Shown: positions 1 to 9,500, counted from the first letter of the stretch. The stretch is 34,623 bases of DNA from an uncultured Verrucomicrobia subdivision 3 bacterium (GCA_903895255.1 CAITTG010000070.1:1-34623); one strand, 5' to 3'. Made by a program: numbers and translations. The notes: generated by a model not told the origin, from the sequence alone.

Positions 1-76
1 ACTGTTGACGCTCCCTTGCCGGTCTGGAATATTGGTAGCACACACGGTAACACAAATCACAAAACACACAATAAAA

Positions 77-853
77 ATGAGAACAAAAGCACTATTGATC
101 GCCGCTGCCGCTTTGGCTGCCGGCGTCGTCACATCCCAAGCGCAGGTTTATTCCCAGAACATTGTTGGTTACGTTAACAGTGTAGTCCCTTTTGGGTATT
201 CCGTTCAATCCGCCCCGTTTGATGCGGCCAATGGCAACTCTGCGACGAACATCGTTATCAACAACCCGGTAAGCGGACCTGGTACCGGTCCTCTGGACGG
301 TGCCTATCTTTATGTCTGGGGCGGCAGCAGCTTCGCTGTCTACACCTTCGACTCTACTCAGCCTACTGGTTTTGCTGATGCCGGTGATAATTATGCTACC
401 AATGCCCCGGTTTTGAACCCTGGTACGGCATTTTACATCAATAACGGTGTGGGTGCTTATACCAACACCTATGTCGGTACGGTGCATATTGGTTCTGGTA
501 CGTATCCTGGAACCAGCACGAATGTGATCGGTGCCACTCAGGTTTACACGTTCATCTCCCCGGTAATTCCAGTGGGCGGCGGGCTTACTTCTGTTTGTGG
601 ATTTACCAATGTGTTGAGTGCTGGTCCTGGCACTGGCAACTTGGACGGTGATTATGTTAACGTTCCGGCGATCACGAACGGCGTTATTCATGGCTACATC
701 CAATACACGGTTGATTCCACTCAGCCTACTGGCTATGCGGATCCGTCTGATTCCTTTGCTGTACCTGAACCTCAAATTCCTGTTGCTGGTGGTTTCCTGT
801 TTAATAACACCCTTGGAACCTCCTACAATTGGATTCAAACTCTTGGTCAATAA
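77..853 (+). CDS. Secreted verrucomicrobial-type protein with internal duplication, function unknown
   Basis: Encodes 258 residues. The start is the ATG at 77, because it puts a good signal peptide (residues 1-22, MRTKALLIAAAALAAG... ending SQA/Q) at the N-terminus; the frame is open further upstream to position 5 but that part is not signal-like. After cleavage the protein begins QVYSQNIVGYVN, a start I associate with exported proteins of Verrucomicrobia. The mature part looks like two copies of one domain: PGTGPLDG (68-75) with DSTQPTGFAD (92-101) recurs as PGTGNLDG (184-191) with DSTQPTGYAD (213-222). It is rich in Gly, Thr, Asn and Tyr and probably all-beta. No enzyme motif or sorting tail is visible. 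It lies 44 bp upstream of the PEP-CTERM gene and shares its T-ending Gly/Ala codon preference, so the two may be co-expressed at a high level. Function is not known. Confidence 0.75.
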   Translation: MRTKALLIAAAALAAGVVTSQAQVYSQNIVGYVNSVVPFGYSVQSAPFDAANGNSATNIVINNPVSGPGTGPLDGAYLYVWGGSSFAVYTFDSTQPTGFADAGDNYATNAPVLNPGTAFYINNGVGAYTNTYVGTVHIGSGTYPGTSTNVIGATQVYTFISPVIPVGGGLTSVCGFTNVLSAGPGTGNLDGDYVNVPAITNGVIHGYIQYTVDSTQPTGYADPSDSFAVPEPQIPVAGGFLFNNTLGTSYNWIQTLGQ

Positions 854-897
854 TCCGTTGTTAATAACCTAAAATATAAACTCAAATTAAATACCAA

Positions 898-1575
898 ATG
901 AAAAAAATTATCATTGCGGCCGCTGTAGTGGCCGGTGCCTTCGGTGCCAACGCTCAAGGGTTGGTTAACTTTAACAACTCCGTGTCGGCTGCTACGCACA
1001 TCTCTGTCAACAGCACTCCCGGTGGCGCTGCCACGGGCCAGACTCCGGCCGTGGCTAACAATTTCTATTATGAACTGTTTGCTTCTGCTACATCAAGCAC
1101 GGTCGGTGGATCCTCTGGTTCCATTATTCCGCCCGCTAGCGGAGTTGGTGGTCCTTATGTCACCGGTGCATCTGGCTGGATCGATACTGGTCTGAGCGCT
1201 GTGAATACTGCCTCCCTTGGAAAAGTCGCTGGCCCTACGGCCGGTGCTTTCCCCACTGCTTCTTCTTGGGCTGGTGGTCAAACTGTTAACATCGTTGTCA
1301 TCGGTTGGTCCGCTAACATCGGAACGACCATTGGTGCTTTGGAAGCCTTCTTGGCCAATCCCACGCAACTCTCTGGTACTACTTACATCGGTGAATCTGC
1401 TGTTGGCTCCATCAAATTGGGTGACGGCTCCAGCATTCCGACGTCTGCTGTTCTCAGCGGCACCACGGTTCCCGGTTTCACCCTTGGTGTAACTTCGGTT
1501 CCGGAACCCACCTCCATCGCGCTCGGCGTCATGGGCGGTCTGTCCTTGCTGGCCCTGCGTCGCAAGAAAGCCTAA
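898..1575 (+). CDS. PEP-CTERM sorting-domain protein
   Basis: Encodes 225 residues. An N-terminal signal peptide (MKKIIIAAAVVAGAFGANAQ, cleavage after NA/Q) is followed by a Gly/Ser/Thr-rich beta-type body. The C-terminus is a textbook PEP-CTERM anchor: VPEP at 201-204, a hydrophobic stretch (ALGVMGGLSLLAL) and the basic tail RRKKA. In the known family this tail is cut and processed by an exosortase, and the protein is exported to the envelope or matrix. No exosortase gene lies in this window. The body has no recognised enzymatic domain, so it is probably a structural surface or matrix protein. No clear Shine-Dalgarno precedes the ATG. The gene ends 19 bp before a strong intrinsic terminator. 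Confidence 0.85.
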   Translation: MKKIIIAAAVVAGAFGANAQGLVNFNNSVSAATHISVNSTPGGAATGQTPAVANNFYYELFASATSSTVGGSSGSIIPPASGVGGPYVTGASGWIDTGLSAVNTASLGKVAGPTAGAFPTASSWAGGQTVNIVVIGWSANIGTTIGALEAFLANPTQLSGTTYIGESAVGSIKLGDGSSIPTSAVLSGTTVPGFTLGVTSVPEPTSIALGVMGGLSLLALRRKKA

Positions 1576-1594
1576 TATTTAGGTTGTAAATCTC

Positions 1595-1625
1595 AACCCC
1601 GCTCAGCAATGAGCGGGGTTTTTTG
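1595..1625 (+). terminator. Rho-independent terminator after the PEP-CTERM gene
   Basis: A perfect 10-bp stem (AACCCCGCTC / GAGCGGGGTT) with loop AGCAAT is followed by TTTTGTT. It lies 20 bp after the stop codon at 1575 and should end the two-gene transcript. Confidence 0.9.
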
Positions 1626-1637
1626 TTGCCCGGATTC

Positions 1638-1735
1638 AACGCAGAGGCGCAGAGACGCAGAGGCGCAAAGTTAAGACCTTTCAACTTGGAAGAAGCCTTT
1701 GATACATTGTATTCACCGCTTTGCGTCTTTGCGTT
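1638..1735. repeat. Dispersed palindromic repeat unit 1
   Basis: A unit of about 98 bp with inverted ends: left end AACGCAGAGGCGCAGAGACG, right end CTTTGCGTCTTTGCGTT. The interior begins TTAAGACCT and includes GGAAGAAGC, which it shares with unit 3. The left arm is purine-rich and the right arm is its approximate reverse complement, so the RNA or single strand could form a long imperfect hairpin. There is no ORF of its own. Such 'GCAAAGGCGCAGAG' families are scattered through many environmental genomes; I infer a MITE-like or REP-like non-coding repeat. Confidence 0.75.
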
Positions 1736-1791
1736 CAATCGGACGCGGAATTAAATGCAAAGGCGCAGGGCTTGTTCTGAAGACGGGATTT

Positions 1792-2014
1792 AACGCAAAG
1801 GCGCAAGACGCAAAGAGCGCAGAGAGGGAAATAAAACCGTTTGAAGCGTTTCACCGATGTCATCCGCTTGCCTCTGCGGGCTCTGCGGCTCTGCGCAAGC
1901 CATTCGAGCCATCTTGTGGCGAGTCGTTGGGGGCGCGAAGCGAAAGGAAAAAGCAGCCACTAATGAGTTTTTCCGATAACTCTTTGCGCCTTCGCGCCTT
2001 TGCGTCTTTGCGTT
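1792..2014. repeat. Dispersed palindromic repeat unit 2 (longer, diverged)
   Basis: Left end AACGCAAAGGCGCAAGACGC at 1792 and right end GCGCCTTTGCGTCTTTGCGTT ending at 2014 are inverted relative to each other. The interior is about 170 bp and differs from units 1 and 3. Just before it, 1743-1768 (ACGCGGAATTAAATGCAAAG...) repeats 2022-2047 with one mismatch, so this 500-bp cluster is built from several nested or broken copies. No gene is supported inside it. Confidence 0.65.
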
Positions 2015-2032
2015 AAAACGCACGCGGAATTA

Positions 2033-2132
2033 AACGCAAAGGCGCAGAGACGCAGAGTTAAGACCTGTTAACTCGGAAGAAGCGGTTTGAAACAATCAAA
2101 TTCTCCTCTTTGCGCCTTTGCGTCGCTGCGTT
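2033..2132. repeat. Dispersed palindromic repeat unit 3
   Basis: About 100 bp. Left end AACGCAAAGGCGCAGAGACG, right end CTCTTTGCGCCTTTGCG...GCGTT. The interior TTAAGACCTGTTAACTCGGA aligns with units 1 and 4. It ends 5 bp from the stop codon (2138) of the minus-strand gene, so the transcript of that gene would run into the unit and could use its hairpin as a 3' structure. Confidence 0.75.
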
Positions 2133-2137
2133 GAATC

Positions 2138-3664
2138 TCAAGGATGGAAAACATTGGGGGCCGGGCTGCCGGGGGCCGGGTGGGGGTGCGGATGGCGGCG
2201 GGGCGGGGGCAGGCGCAAATCACAGCCGGGAAAATCCGGGGCTTCCAGCCAACTGGCCAGCGCAATCAGTTCCACCGCTGTAAGACCCGCTGCGGCTCTG
2301 CGCTCAAAGTTTAACTCGGTTGGGGAGATTTCCGTGGCGGTGGTCACCGTTGGTCCTAGCGTGGGGCCCAAACGCTGCAACCACTTGTCGGCGGCGGTGC
2401 CAAGTTCCAATTGGCGATGCCCGGTAACGAGGAACATCAACTGGTAGAGTTCGGGGAATACCCGTAGGCGCTCAGCAGTGATCTCCCAATGATAATAGAG
2501 TAGATTGGACTGTTTCAAGCGGGCTAAAAGTTCTGGTGGTGCCGGTCTTCCGCGAGCCGCAATCGGGATAAAGCCACTGACTAAAAAATCCCCAGCGGCT
2601 TCGTGTCTGGCCTGGAGATAGGGTGCAACAAGTGGCAGGCCCACTAGGTTAATTTGATTCTTGGCGGTATCTAGATGAAGAGCTTGAAAATTGAAATTAG
2701 GGGGTCGGGCTAGCAATTGCAATTCCTCAGAGACCGATTGGTCGATTTTTGACAGGGCTGCCGAGGCATTCGGCAAGGGCATCGCCGCGTAAGTGAGAAA
2801 AGGAATTTGTGGTTCCACCCAAGTAAATATTTGGTCGGGCAGGGGATTGATGCCCAAGGAAACGGCCCAAGGTTGCTGTCTCAACCAATCCGAAATGCCT
2901 CGGGCGGCGGTGAAACTGAGAAACGGGGAATGCACCAAGTTGGTGGGAAACTGCCATTTCTCCAAAGGCGGCAGCGGTTGGGCCAAGTAAAGCCGGCCGG
3001 TGGCTTCAAATTGGCCGTGGCTGGCCCCCACTTGCAACCGGGTCTGGGGAATATCAAACTTGGCCACCGCCGGGAACCAGACGGCGAGGCGGGCCCAGTC
3101 CACCTCGGCAGTCAGCCAGGCATGGTTCAAACTTGCGATGGAGCCGGCGACCGCAGGCGTGGGGGCATTGTCCAGGGAGAAGTACAGCCAGCCGCCTTTG
3201 GCGACGATATAGCTGTGATGCGCGGGGGAACTTTGTTTCCAGCCGGTGAGCAGGGGGTTGAGGAGCATCTGCCAGGCTTGGGCGCGGCCTTCATCCAACC
3301 GCACGGCGAGGGAGAATTGCGCGGTGCCGGGGGCGGGCTGGCGCACTTCCAACTGCCATTCGGCGAGGCAGAGATCATTCAACAGGGGGCGGGATTGCCA
3401 GGCGGGCACGAGCGTGGGGGCGACTTCCGCCCGCAGCCAGCCATCCAGAAACCGCGCGAGCTTGTCGAGCGTCTGCGTGCGCAGCGCCTGGGCCTCCGGA
3501 ATGGACCAGGCGTTTTGCACCGGGACCGAATTGGTATCCGCCGCCACGGCGTTGCCGCCGGCAAAATGGATGCGCGCGACGAGGCCGGGTTCCCACGGCG
3601 CGGCTTGGGCGGTGGCGGCCGCGAGCCACAGCGTGGCACTGATAAGCGTCAACAATTTTCTCAT
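2138..3664 (-). CDS. Exported protein of unknown function
   Basis: Encodes 508 residues from the ATG at 3664. This start is preferred to an in-frame one at 3727 because it begins directly with a signal peptide (MRKLLTLISATLWLAAATAQA, cleavage before APWEPG), whereas the longer version would reach into repeat sequence. No domain is recognised. The mature protein has a mixed alpha/beta composition with many Trp, Leu and Pro residues, including HFAGG near the start and several LP..P segments. The last 25 or so residues are a Pro/His/Arg-rich low-complexity tail (LRLPPPRRHPHPHPAP...) that may be a recent extension into GC-rich sequence. Repeat units lie on both sides of the gene. It has no operon partners. 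A conserved verrucomicrobial hypothetical protein is likely; its role is unknown. Confidence 0.7.
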   Translation of the reverse strand: MRKLLTLISATLWLAAATAQAAPWEPGLVARIHFAGGNAVAADTNSVPVQNAWSIPEAQALRTQTLDKLARFLDGWLRAEVAPTLVPAWQSRPLLNDLCLAEWQLEVRQPAPGTAQFSLAVRLDEGRAQAWQMLLNPLLTGWKQSSPAHHSYIVAKGGWLYFSLDNAPTPAVAGSIASLNHAWLTAEVDWARLAVWFPAVAKFDIPQTRLQVGASHGQFEATGRLYLAQPLPPLEKWQFPTNLVHSPFLSFTAARGISDWLRQQPWAVSLGINPLPDQIFTWVEPQIPFLTYAAMPLPNASAALSKIDQSVSEELQLLARPPNFNFQALHLDTAKNQINLVGLPLVAPYLQARHEAAGDFLVSGFIPIAARGRPAPPELLARLKQSNLLYYHWEITAERLRVFPELYQLMFLVTGHRQLELGTAADKWLQRLGPTLGPTVTTATEISPTELNFERRAAAGLTAVELIALASWLEAPDFPGCDLRLPPPRRHPHPHPAPGSPAPNVFHP

Positions 3665-3746
3665 TTGCGTCCGGAAACCGTGCCAAAAAGGTGGCGGATA
3701 AGCAATTTGAAACCTATATAAACGCAAAAGCGCGGATTTGGGCTTT

Positions 3747-3831
3747 AACGCAAAGGGTGCGGAGTTAAGCCCGATTAACTTTGAGACTCATTTGGCTTTT
3801 TCTCTCGGTGCTCTTTGCGTTCTTTGCGGTT
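3747..3831. repeat. Dispersed palindromic repeat unit 4
   Basis: Left end AACGCAAAGGGTGCGGAG, then TTAAGCCCGATTAACTTTGA (compare TTAAGACCTGTTAACTCGGA in unit 3), right end GCTCTTTGCGTTCTTTGCGG. A partial left arm (AACGCAAAAGCGCGG) lies immediately before it at 3721-3735. This is the same family as the units at 1638-2132, placed upstream of the minus-strand gene. Confidence 0.7.
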
Positions 3832-4171
3832 AAAAACCCGGCATCATTTCCGATTTGACAACTCATCAGCCGATGCTATCTTTGACCGGTAGTATGGACT
3901 AATGGGTTCCGGGTGCCGCTGGGTCAAGCTGCCAGAACCAGCACGTGCGGCCGCGCTCCCCCCGCCTGGGGAGGCAAGCTGTAGCGGCGGTCTGTGACCG
4001 CCGACCTGGCCAACCTCAATCCACCCAATCTCCGGCGGTCTCCGGCGATATCCGCCCTTATCCGGCTTAAAAAAAAACGCGGCTGGGCCGCCCGCCCCAC
4101 GCCGGTGGTCCATTGACGAACATCCAGGACGTGACAGGGCCGGCTTTTTGCCTCAACATGGGGTTTCCACA
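3832..4171. other. Gene-free intergenic stretch with a perfect short hairpin
   Basis: About 340 bp with no supported gene. It should contain the divergent control regions of the minus-strand gene (2138-3664) and the GH59 gene. The clear structure is CGGCGGTC-TGT-GACCGCCG at 3985-4003, an 8-bp perfect stem preceded by CTGTAG, which looks like another dispersed REP-type palindrome. Related fragments (CTCCGGCGGTCTCCGGCG) follow at about 4030. No T-run follows the hairpin, so it is not a typical terminator. Confidence 0.6.
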
Positions 4172-6319
4172 ATGAAACGCATGGACTGTTGGCCGGCCCG
4201 TTGGCCGGGTTTTTGGGCGGGCTGGCGGCTGGCCGCACTGGTGGCGGCCTTGGCCGGCGGCAGTCAACTGCCGGTGCTGGCGGACCAGATGGTTGCGCTC
4301 CGGGGTGATGCCGGGGGCAAACGCTTTGATGGCATCGGGGCGGTGAGTGGGGGCGGGGCCACCTCCGTGTTGCTGAAGGATTACCCGGAGCCGCAGCGGA
4401 GCCAGGTGCTGGACCTGCTGTTCAAGCCCAAATTTGGCGCGTCCATGAGCGCGCTGCTGGTGGAGGTGCCGGGGGATGGCAATGCCACGCAGGGTGCCGA
4501 ACCGAGCCACATGCATGAGCGGGATGATTTGAATTGCGGGCGGGGTTACGAGTGGTGGCTGATGCGCGAGGCCAAGGCGCGCAATCCCAACTTGAGTCTG
4601 GATGCCTGCGCCTGGGGTTGTCCCGGCTGGGTGGGCAACGGCAATTTCTGGTCGCAGGACATGTGCGACTATTACGTGAGCTGGATCCAGGGGCTCAAGT
4701 CGGTGTATGGGCTGGAGCTGGACGCCATTGGCTGTCGCAATGAAAAGGGTGTGAGCGAGGATTTTGCCAAAAAATTCCGGGCCACGCTGGATGCGAACGG
4801 GCTGTCGGCGGTGCGCATTCACGGCTTTGACAACTGGGGGCCGACGAAATTCGACTGGGCCAGGGACATGGAGACGGACCCGGAACTACGCCGCGCCGTG
4901 GCCATTCTGAGCAATCATACCATGGCGGACGTGCCCACGCCGCCGGAAGTGCGGAAGCTGGCGGATGATTTGGGCAAGCCGATCTGGAACAGCGAGGAGC
5001 ACGTTTACAAAAAGGGGTTCGACTGCGAAATCAGCCTGGTGGCGGCGTTCAATAACAATTTTATCCGCAGCGGGGTGACCAAGATCACCACCTGGTACCT
5101 GGTGGGGTCAGTGTATCCCATGGAATCCTATGCGGAAGAACCCGCGGCGATGATCGCCAACTCGCCGTGGAGCGGGGCCTATCACACCCGGGAAGTGCTG
5201 TGGGGGTACGCGCATTACGGGCAGTTCACGCAAATTGGCTGGCACTACCTCAACGGGGCCTGCGGCCACCTCGAGGGGGGCGGGAGCATGGTTACCTTGA
5301 AATCGCCCGGCGCGGATTATAGCGTGATTCTGGAAACGCAGGGGGCGACCAATGTCCAGCGGGTTGTGTTTCATGTTAGCGGCGGCTTGTCCACGGGTCC
5401 GCTCTGCGTGTGGCGCAGTGATGCCCGCGAGCAGTTCGTGCAACAGGCGGGCATCACGCCGGTGGCGGGCACTTTCACACTGGAACTGGAACCGCAGGCG
5501 GTCTATTCCATTTCCACGACCACCGGCCAGCAGAAGGGGGCATTCCCGGACGTGCCTGCGGCGCGGGCTTTTCCGTTTCCGTATTATGAGACCTTTGAGG
5601 AATATACGAACCCGGCGGAATACGGCTGGCTGCCCCATTACACGGCGGACATCGCGGAGGTGTTTGAAATCGCCCCGCGCCCGGACGGGCAGGGGAAGTG
5701 CCTCCGCCAGGTGGTGAGTCACCCGCCGCAAAGCTGGGCGCCGGAATGGCTGCCCTACACCATCATTGGCGACGAGCATTGGCGGGATTATGAAGTCAGT
5801 GCGGACATTTATCTGGACGACGGCGGGTGGGCGGGGGTGATGGGGCGGGTCAATAATGTGGGTGATGGCTATGGCTGCGCCCCGCGCGGCTACTATCTGC
5901 GCCTGGCGGCGGATGGCAGCTACGCCCTGGTGGCGATCAATGGCAAAGCCGGAGCGGTGGAGCTGGGGGACAAGGAGCATCAGGCGCAACTCCGCACCGC
6001 TGGCGGCGCGGGGCAGGCTGGTGACCGGGGGGAAAAAGCCATGGTCGATGGCACGGTCGCGCATTTTGATGTCCGGCAGTGGCACAACGTGAAGCTGCAA
6101 TTCGCGGGCGACGTCATCACTGGCTATGTGGATGGGGCGGCGGTCCTGAGCGCCACCAACCGGCTGTTCGCCCACGGCATGGCCGGACTGGTCACGGGCG
6201 CTGATCGCCGGACGCGCAACACGGCCTGTTTCGACAACTTGCTGATAAACGCCAACGGCGCGCCCGAGCCCGAGCCCACGGGATTTGCCGCCCGCCAGAC
6301 GCCCATTTACCGGCCCTGA
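4172..6319 (+). CDS. GH59-family galactocerebrosidase-like glycosidase, secreted
   Basis: Encodes 715 residues from the ATG at 4172, which has GGGG about 8 bp upstream; a TTG at 4148 and an ATG at 4181 are alternatives. A hydrophobic signal region (about 18-38, ending VLA/DQM) suggests export. The sequence strongly resembles animal galactosylceramidase from one end to the other: FDGIGAVSGGGATS, YPEP.RSQ.LD.LFKP.FGAS, EPSHMH and GYEWWLM.EAK.RNPN near the N-terminus, QFTQ.GW.YL and GHLE.GGS mid-protein. The acid/base Glu is in the NE pair at E191, and the predicted nucleophile is the first Glu of NSEE at E275, equivalent to the SSED Glu of the human enzyme. Layout: TIM barrel, beta-sandwich, then a lectin-like domain from about 470 to the end. 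Family knowledge predicts a retaining beta-galactosidase on galactosyl lipids or galactans. The real substrate in this bacterium is unknown. Confidence 0.88.
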   Translation: MKRMDCWPARWPGFWAGWRLAALVAALAGGSQLPVLADQMVALRGDAGGKRFDGIGAVSGGGATSVLLKDYPEPQRSQVLDLLFKPKFGASMSALLVEVPGDGNATQGAEPSHMHERDDLNCGRGYEWWLMREAKARNPNLSLDACAWGCPGWVGNGNFWSQDMCDYYVSWIQGLKSVYGLELDAIGCRNEKGVSEDFAKKFRATLDANGLSAVRIHGFDNWGPTKFDWARDMETDPELRRAVAILSNHTMADVPTPPEVRKLADDLGKPIWNSEEHVYKKGFDCEISLVAAFNNNFIRSGVTKITTWYLVGSVYPMESYAEEPAAMIANSPWSGAYHTREVLWGYAHYGQFTQIGWHYLNGACGHLEGGGSMVTLKSPGADYSVILETQGATNVQRVVFHVSGGLSTGPLCVWRSDAREQFVQQAGITPVAGTFTLELEPQAVYSISTTTGQQKGAFPDVPAARAFPFPYYETFEEYTNPAEYGWLPHYTADIAEVFEIAPRPDGQGKCLRQVVSHPPQSWAPEWLPYTIIGDEHWRDYEVSADIYLDDGGWAGVMGRVNNVGDGYGCAPRGYYLRLAADGSYALVAINGKAGAVELGDKEHQAQLRTAGGAGQAGDRGEKAMVDGTVAHFDVRQWHNVKLQFAGDVITGYVDGAAVLSATNRLFAHGMAGLVTGADRRTRNTACFDNLLINANGAPEPEPTGFAARQTPIYRP

Positions 6320-6560
6320 GCCGGGCGGGTGGCCATCGCGCGGAACTGACGCGTGCCGGACGAGCTGCCGGATTTTAAAAAATTGCCCGCCCTTACCGGG
6401 TTGGTAAACACGACTAATTTAAGGGCAATCAGTGAGGTTTTTATTAGTTTTTGGCTGCCAGAAGTGCAGTGATTTCAAAGTGAAGTGCCGAATTCGGCAA
6501 GTGACAAGTATGCTTCCTGAGTTAAAATACCTTACTCGAACCCATTTAATACAACGCCTT

Positions 6561-9500
6561 ATGCAAAAACCCAAATTGCTAAAACTGTCCCGTCGTCTCA
6601 ACGTAAATCCCCTGCTAATTTTCATGGCCTTAATGGCGCTGCTGGCCAGTGCCGGCCGGGCCGATGCCCAGGCCCTCAACCAGTGGAACACCACGACCAC
6701 GCCCAGCAGTTGGGCGGCGGGGAGCAACTGGAGTCTGGGCGTGGTGCCTGGCGTCAATGACACGGCGGCCTTCACCAATCTGGACATCACTGCCGACACC
6801 ACGGTGACGCTGGATGCCAATGAAAGCATCAACACCCTGGTATTTGGTGATTTAGTCACCAGCACGGCGGGGAGCTGGCTGATCAATACTGGTGCCTTGG
6901 CCAATGCCACCCTCACGCTCTCGGGCACCGCTCCGAGCATCACGGTGAACGCCTTGGGCACGGGCAAGAGCGTCCAAATCAACGCCCCGGTGGCCGGTTC
7001 CAGCAGTATTGCGTTCAACGGACCCGGGCAGGTTTTCCTGGACAACCCCAGTTCCTGGACGGGCGGCGCGCTTATTAATGGCGGCAGCGTGGGGCTGGGC
7101 GGCGCGATTGGCACGATTGGGCAGGCGGGTTATGGGGTGATCACCCTGACCAATGGCGGCACTTTGTATTTGAACGGTTATAATAGCACGACCCAGGCCG
7201 GTAATTTTACCAATAATATTTTCGTGCCGGCTGGCACCACCGGCACCTTGTATGCCCCGGGCCGCGGGGGTTATGGTGTTAATGCGGCCATCACGGTGCA
7301 TGGCACCCTTAATCTCGTATCCTGCTATGTTCGTAGCACCCCGAACGGCGACTGGTCCGCTTCGGACGGGCAGATCAATGTTACCGGCACCCCCAGTGGC
7401 ACGGCGGCGGGCGGGGACATCTACTTGAACACCACTGGTAATTTTAGCTTTGGCACCGCCGCGATGTATTTTGGCACGGGCGCGGGCAGTCTCTACTCCA
7501 GCGGCAACTTTGGCACGGGCGGGATTAACATCACTATCGGGGAAGTATCGGGTGCCACGGGTGGCTTGATTGGTGGCAGCGCGAGTGTGGCGAATAACCG
7601 CATCACCACTTTCGTGGTGGGGGGCCGCAATACCACGGCGACCTTCACCGGAACGATCCGGGACAATTCCCGCCCGGCGGCGATCACCAAGATGGGCACG
7701 GGGGCGTGGAATTTGGGCGCCTTTAACAACTACAGCGGGGCAACGCTGGTCGCCACGGGCGCGATCTACGGTGTGACCGGCGGTTCCATTTCCAACAGCA
7801 TTATCACCGTGGCCACCAACCTGGCCTACGGCACGGCCACGTTTGGCGTGCAAGTGGCGTCCACCGGCGGCCAATGGACCGGCACCAATTTGGTGCTCCG
7901 CTCGGGCAGCACCTTGGCGTTTAATTACGGCACCGTCCTGCCGAGCACGAACACCGCGCCCCTGCGTTTGCTGGGTGGCATCACCTCGACCAATGTCGTC
8001 TTTGTCAGCGTCTCCGGCGGCAACGGCTGGGCGCCCGGCGTTTATCCGCTGGCCCGTTACGCCAGTAATTATGTGGGCAACGGCTTCGCGGCGTTTGTGG
8101 TCACCAATCTCCCGCTGCGCGTGGTGGGGGTGTTGAGCAATGACACCGCGAACAACGGGATTGACCTCGTGGTCACGGCGGTCAATGAACCCTTGAAATG
8201 GGCGGTGGGCAATGGCGTCTGGGACATCAATCTCAGTTCCAACTGGAAGGACGCCACGGGCACCGCCACGACCTATCAACAATTGCTGGGCCTGGGCGAC
8301 CAGGTGGTGCTGGACGACACCGCCAGCGGGAGCTCGCCCATTGCCATCACGATCGGGGCCACGGTGACGCCGGCCAGTGTGACCTTTAGTAATTCAGCCA
8401 AGGCTTACAGTCTGAGCGGCACGGCGGGCATCGCCGGGACCACCGGCCTGACCAAGCAGGGAACGGGCACCCTGACCATTACCACGACCAACACCTTCAG
8501 CGGTCCGGTTAATCTCAATGGCGGCATTTTGAATTTCTCCTCGCTCAACAATAACTTGGGCACGGGCACGGCCATCAACTTCAATGGCGGCACCTTGCAG
8601 TATGCCGCCGGTTCGGCGGATGACATTTCCACCCGCACGGTGACGATTTCCACGAATGGCGCGACGATTGACACGGGCGCCAGCAGCGTCACTTTCAGTA
8701 ACCGCATCGGCAACAATGGCATCGGCAACCTGACCAAACTGGGTGCCGGCAAGCTGACGCTGGTGACCAACAGCACCTTCACCGGTCTGACCTTGATCCA
8801 AAACGGCACGCTGGCCCTGGGCACCTCCCTCTCGAACAGTGCGGCTCTGGTGGTGAGTGCCGGCGCCAAGTTGGATGCCTCGGTCAGCGGGTTGAATCTT
8901 AACGGCGCCAACGGGCAGGTGCTGGCGGGCAGTGGCACGGTCACGGGCATCGTCACCACGGCCAGCGGCGCGATCCTCACCCCCGGCACGAATGGCACGG
9001 TGGGCACCCTGACCTTGCAAAACGATTTGAATCTGAATGGCGGCACTTACTTTTTCGACGTCGCCACGACCAACCATGATTTGATCATTGTCGCCGGGGC
9101 GTTGAATATACAAAATCCGTCCGGCGGCACGCTGACCATCAATCCCCTGAACACCCTTACCAACGGCACCTACAAGCTCATTCAATATGCTGGCGCCTAT
9201 AACAACGGCGTGGCGGGGTTGACCGTGGCGGGCGCCCAGGCGGGCAAAATCTTCAGCCTGTCGGATGCCACCGCGGGTGAGATTGACCTGGTGGTCAGCT
9301 CGGGCGGCTCGGCGACTTTGACTTGGCTGGGTGACGGGGTGAATAATTACTGGGATGTCAACAACACGGCGAATTGGTTGAATGGCGGCTCGCCGGCTGA
9401 CTTCATCAACGGTGACACGGTCACTTTCAATGATTCGGGCTCGCTTAGTCCCAACGTGAATATTGAATCCACCCCCGTCTCGCCCTCGAGCCTGGTGGTG

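Noticed and set aside
77..853. PEP-CTERM tail on the first protein because of PEPQIP near its end
   Set aside because: The PEP residues at about 230-232 are not followed by a membrane stretch and basic tail; the chain ends NWIQTLGQ.
1630..2140. CRISPR array from the repeated GCAAAGGCGCAGAG motifs
   Set aside because: The units are inverted, of unequal length and without regular spacers, and no cas genes are present.
5108..6175. Long minus-strand open frame opposite the GH59 gene
   Set aside because: The GH59 frame has full-length family similarity; the opposite frame is a by-product of high GC and is His/Arg/Pro-rich without any domain.
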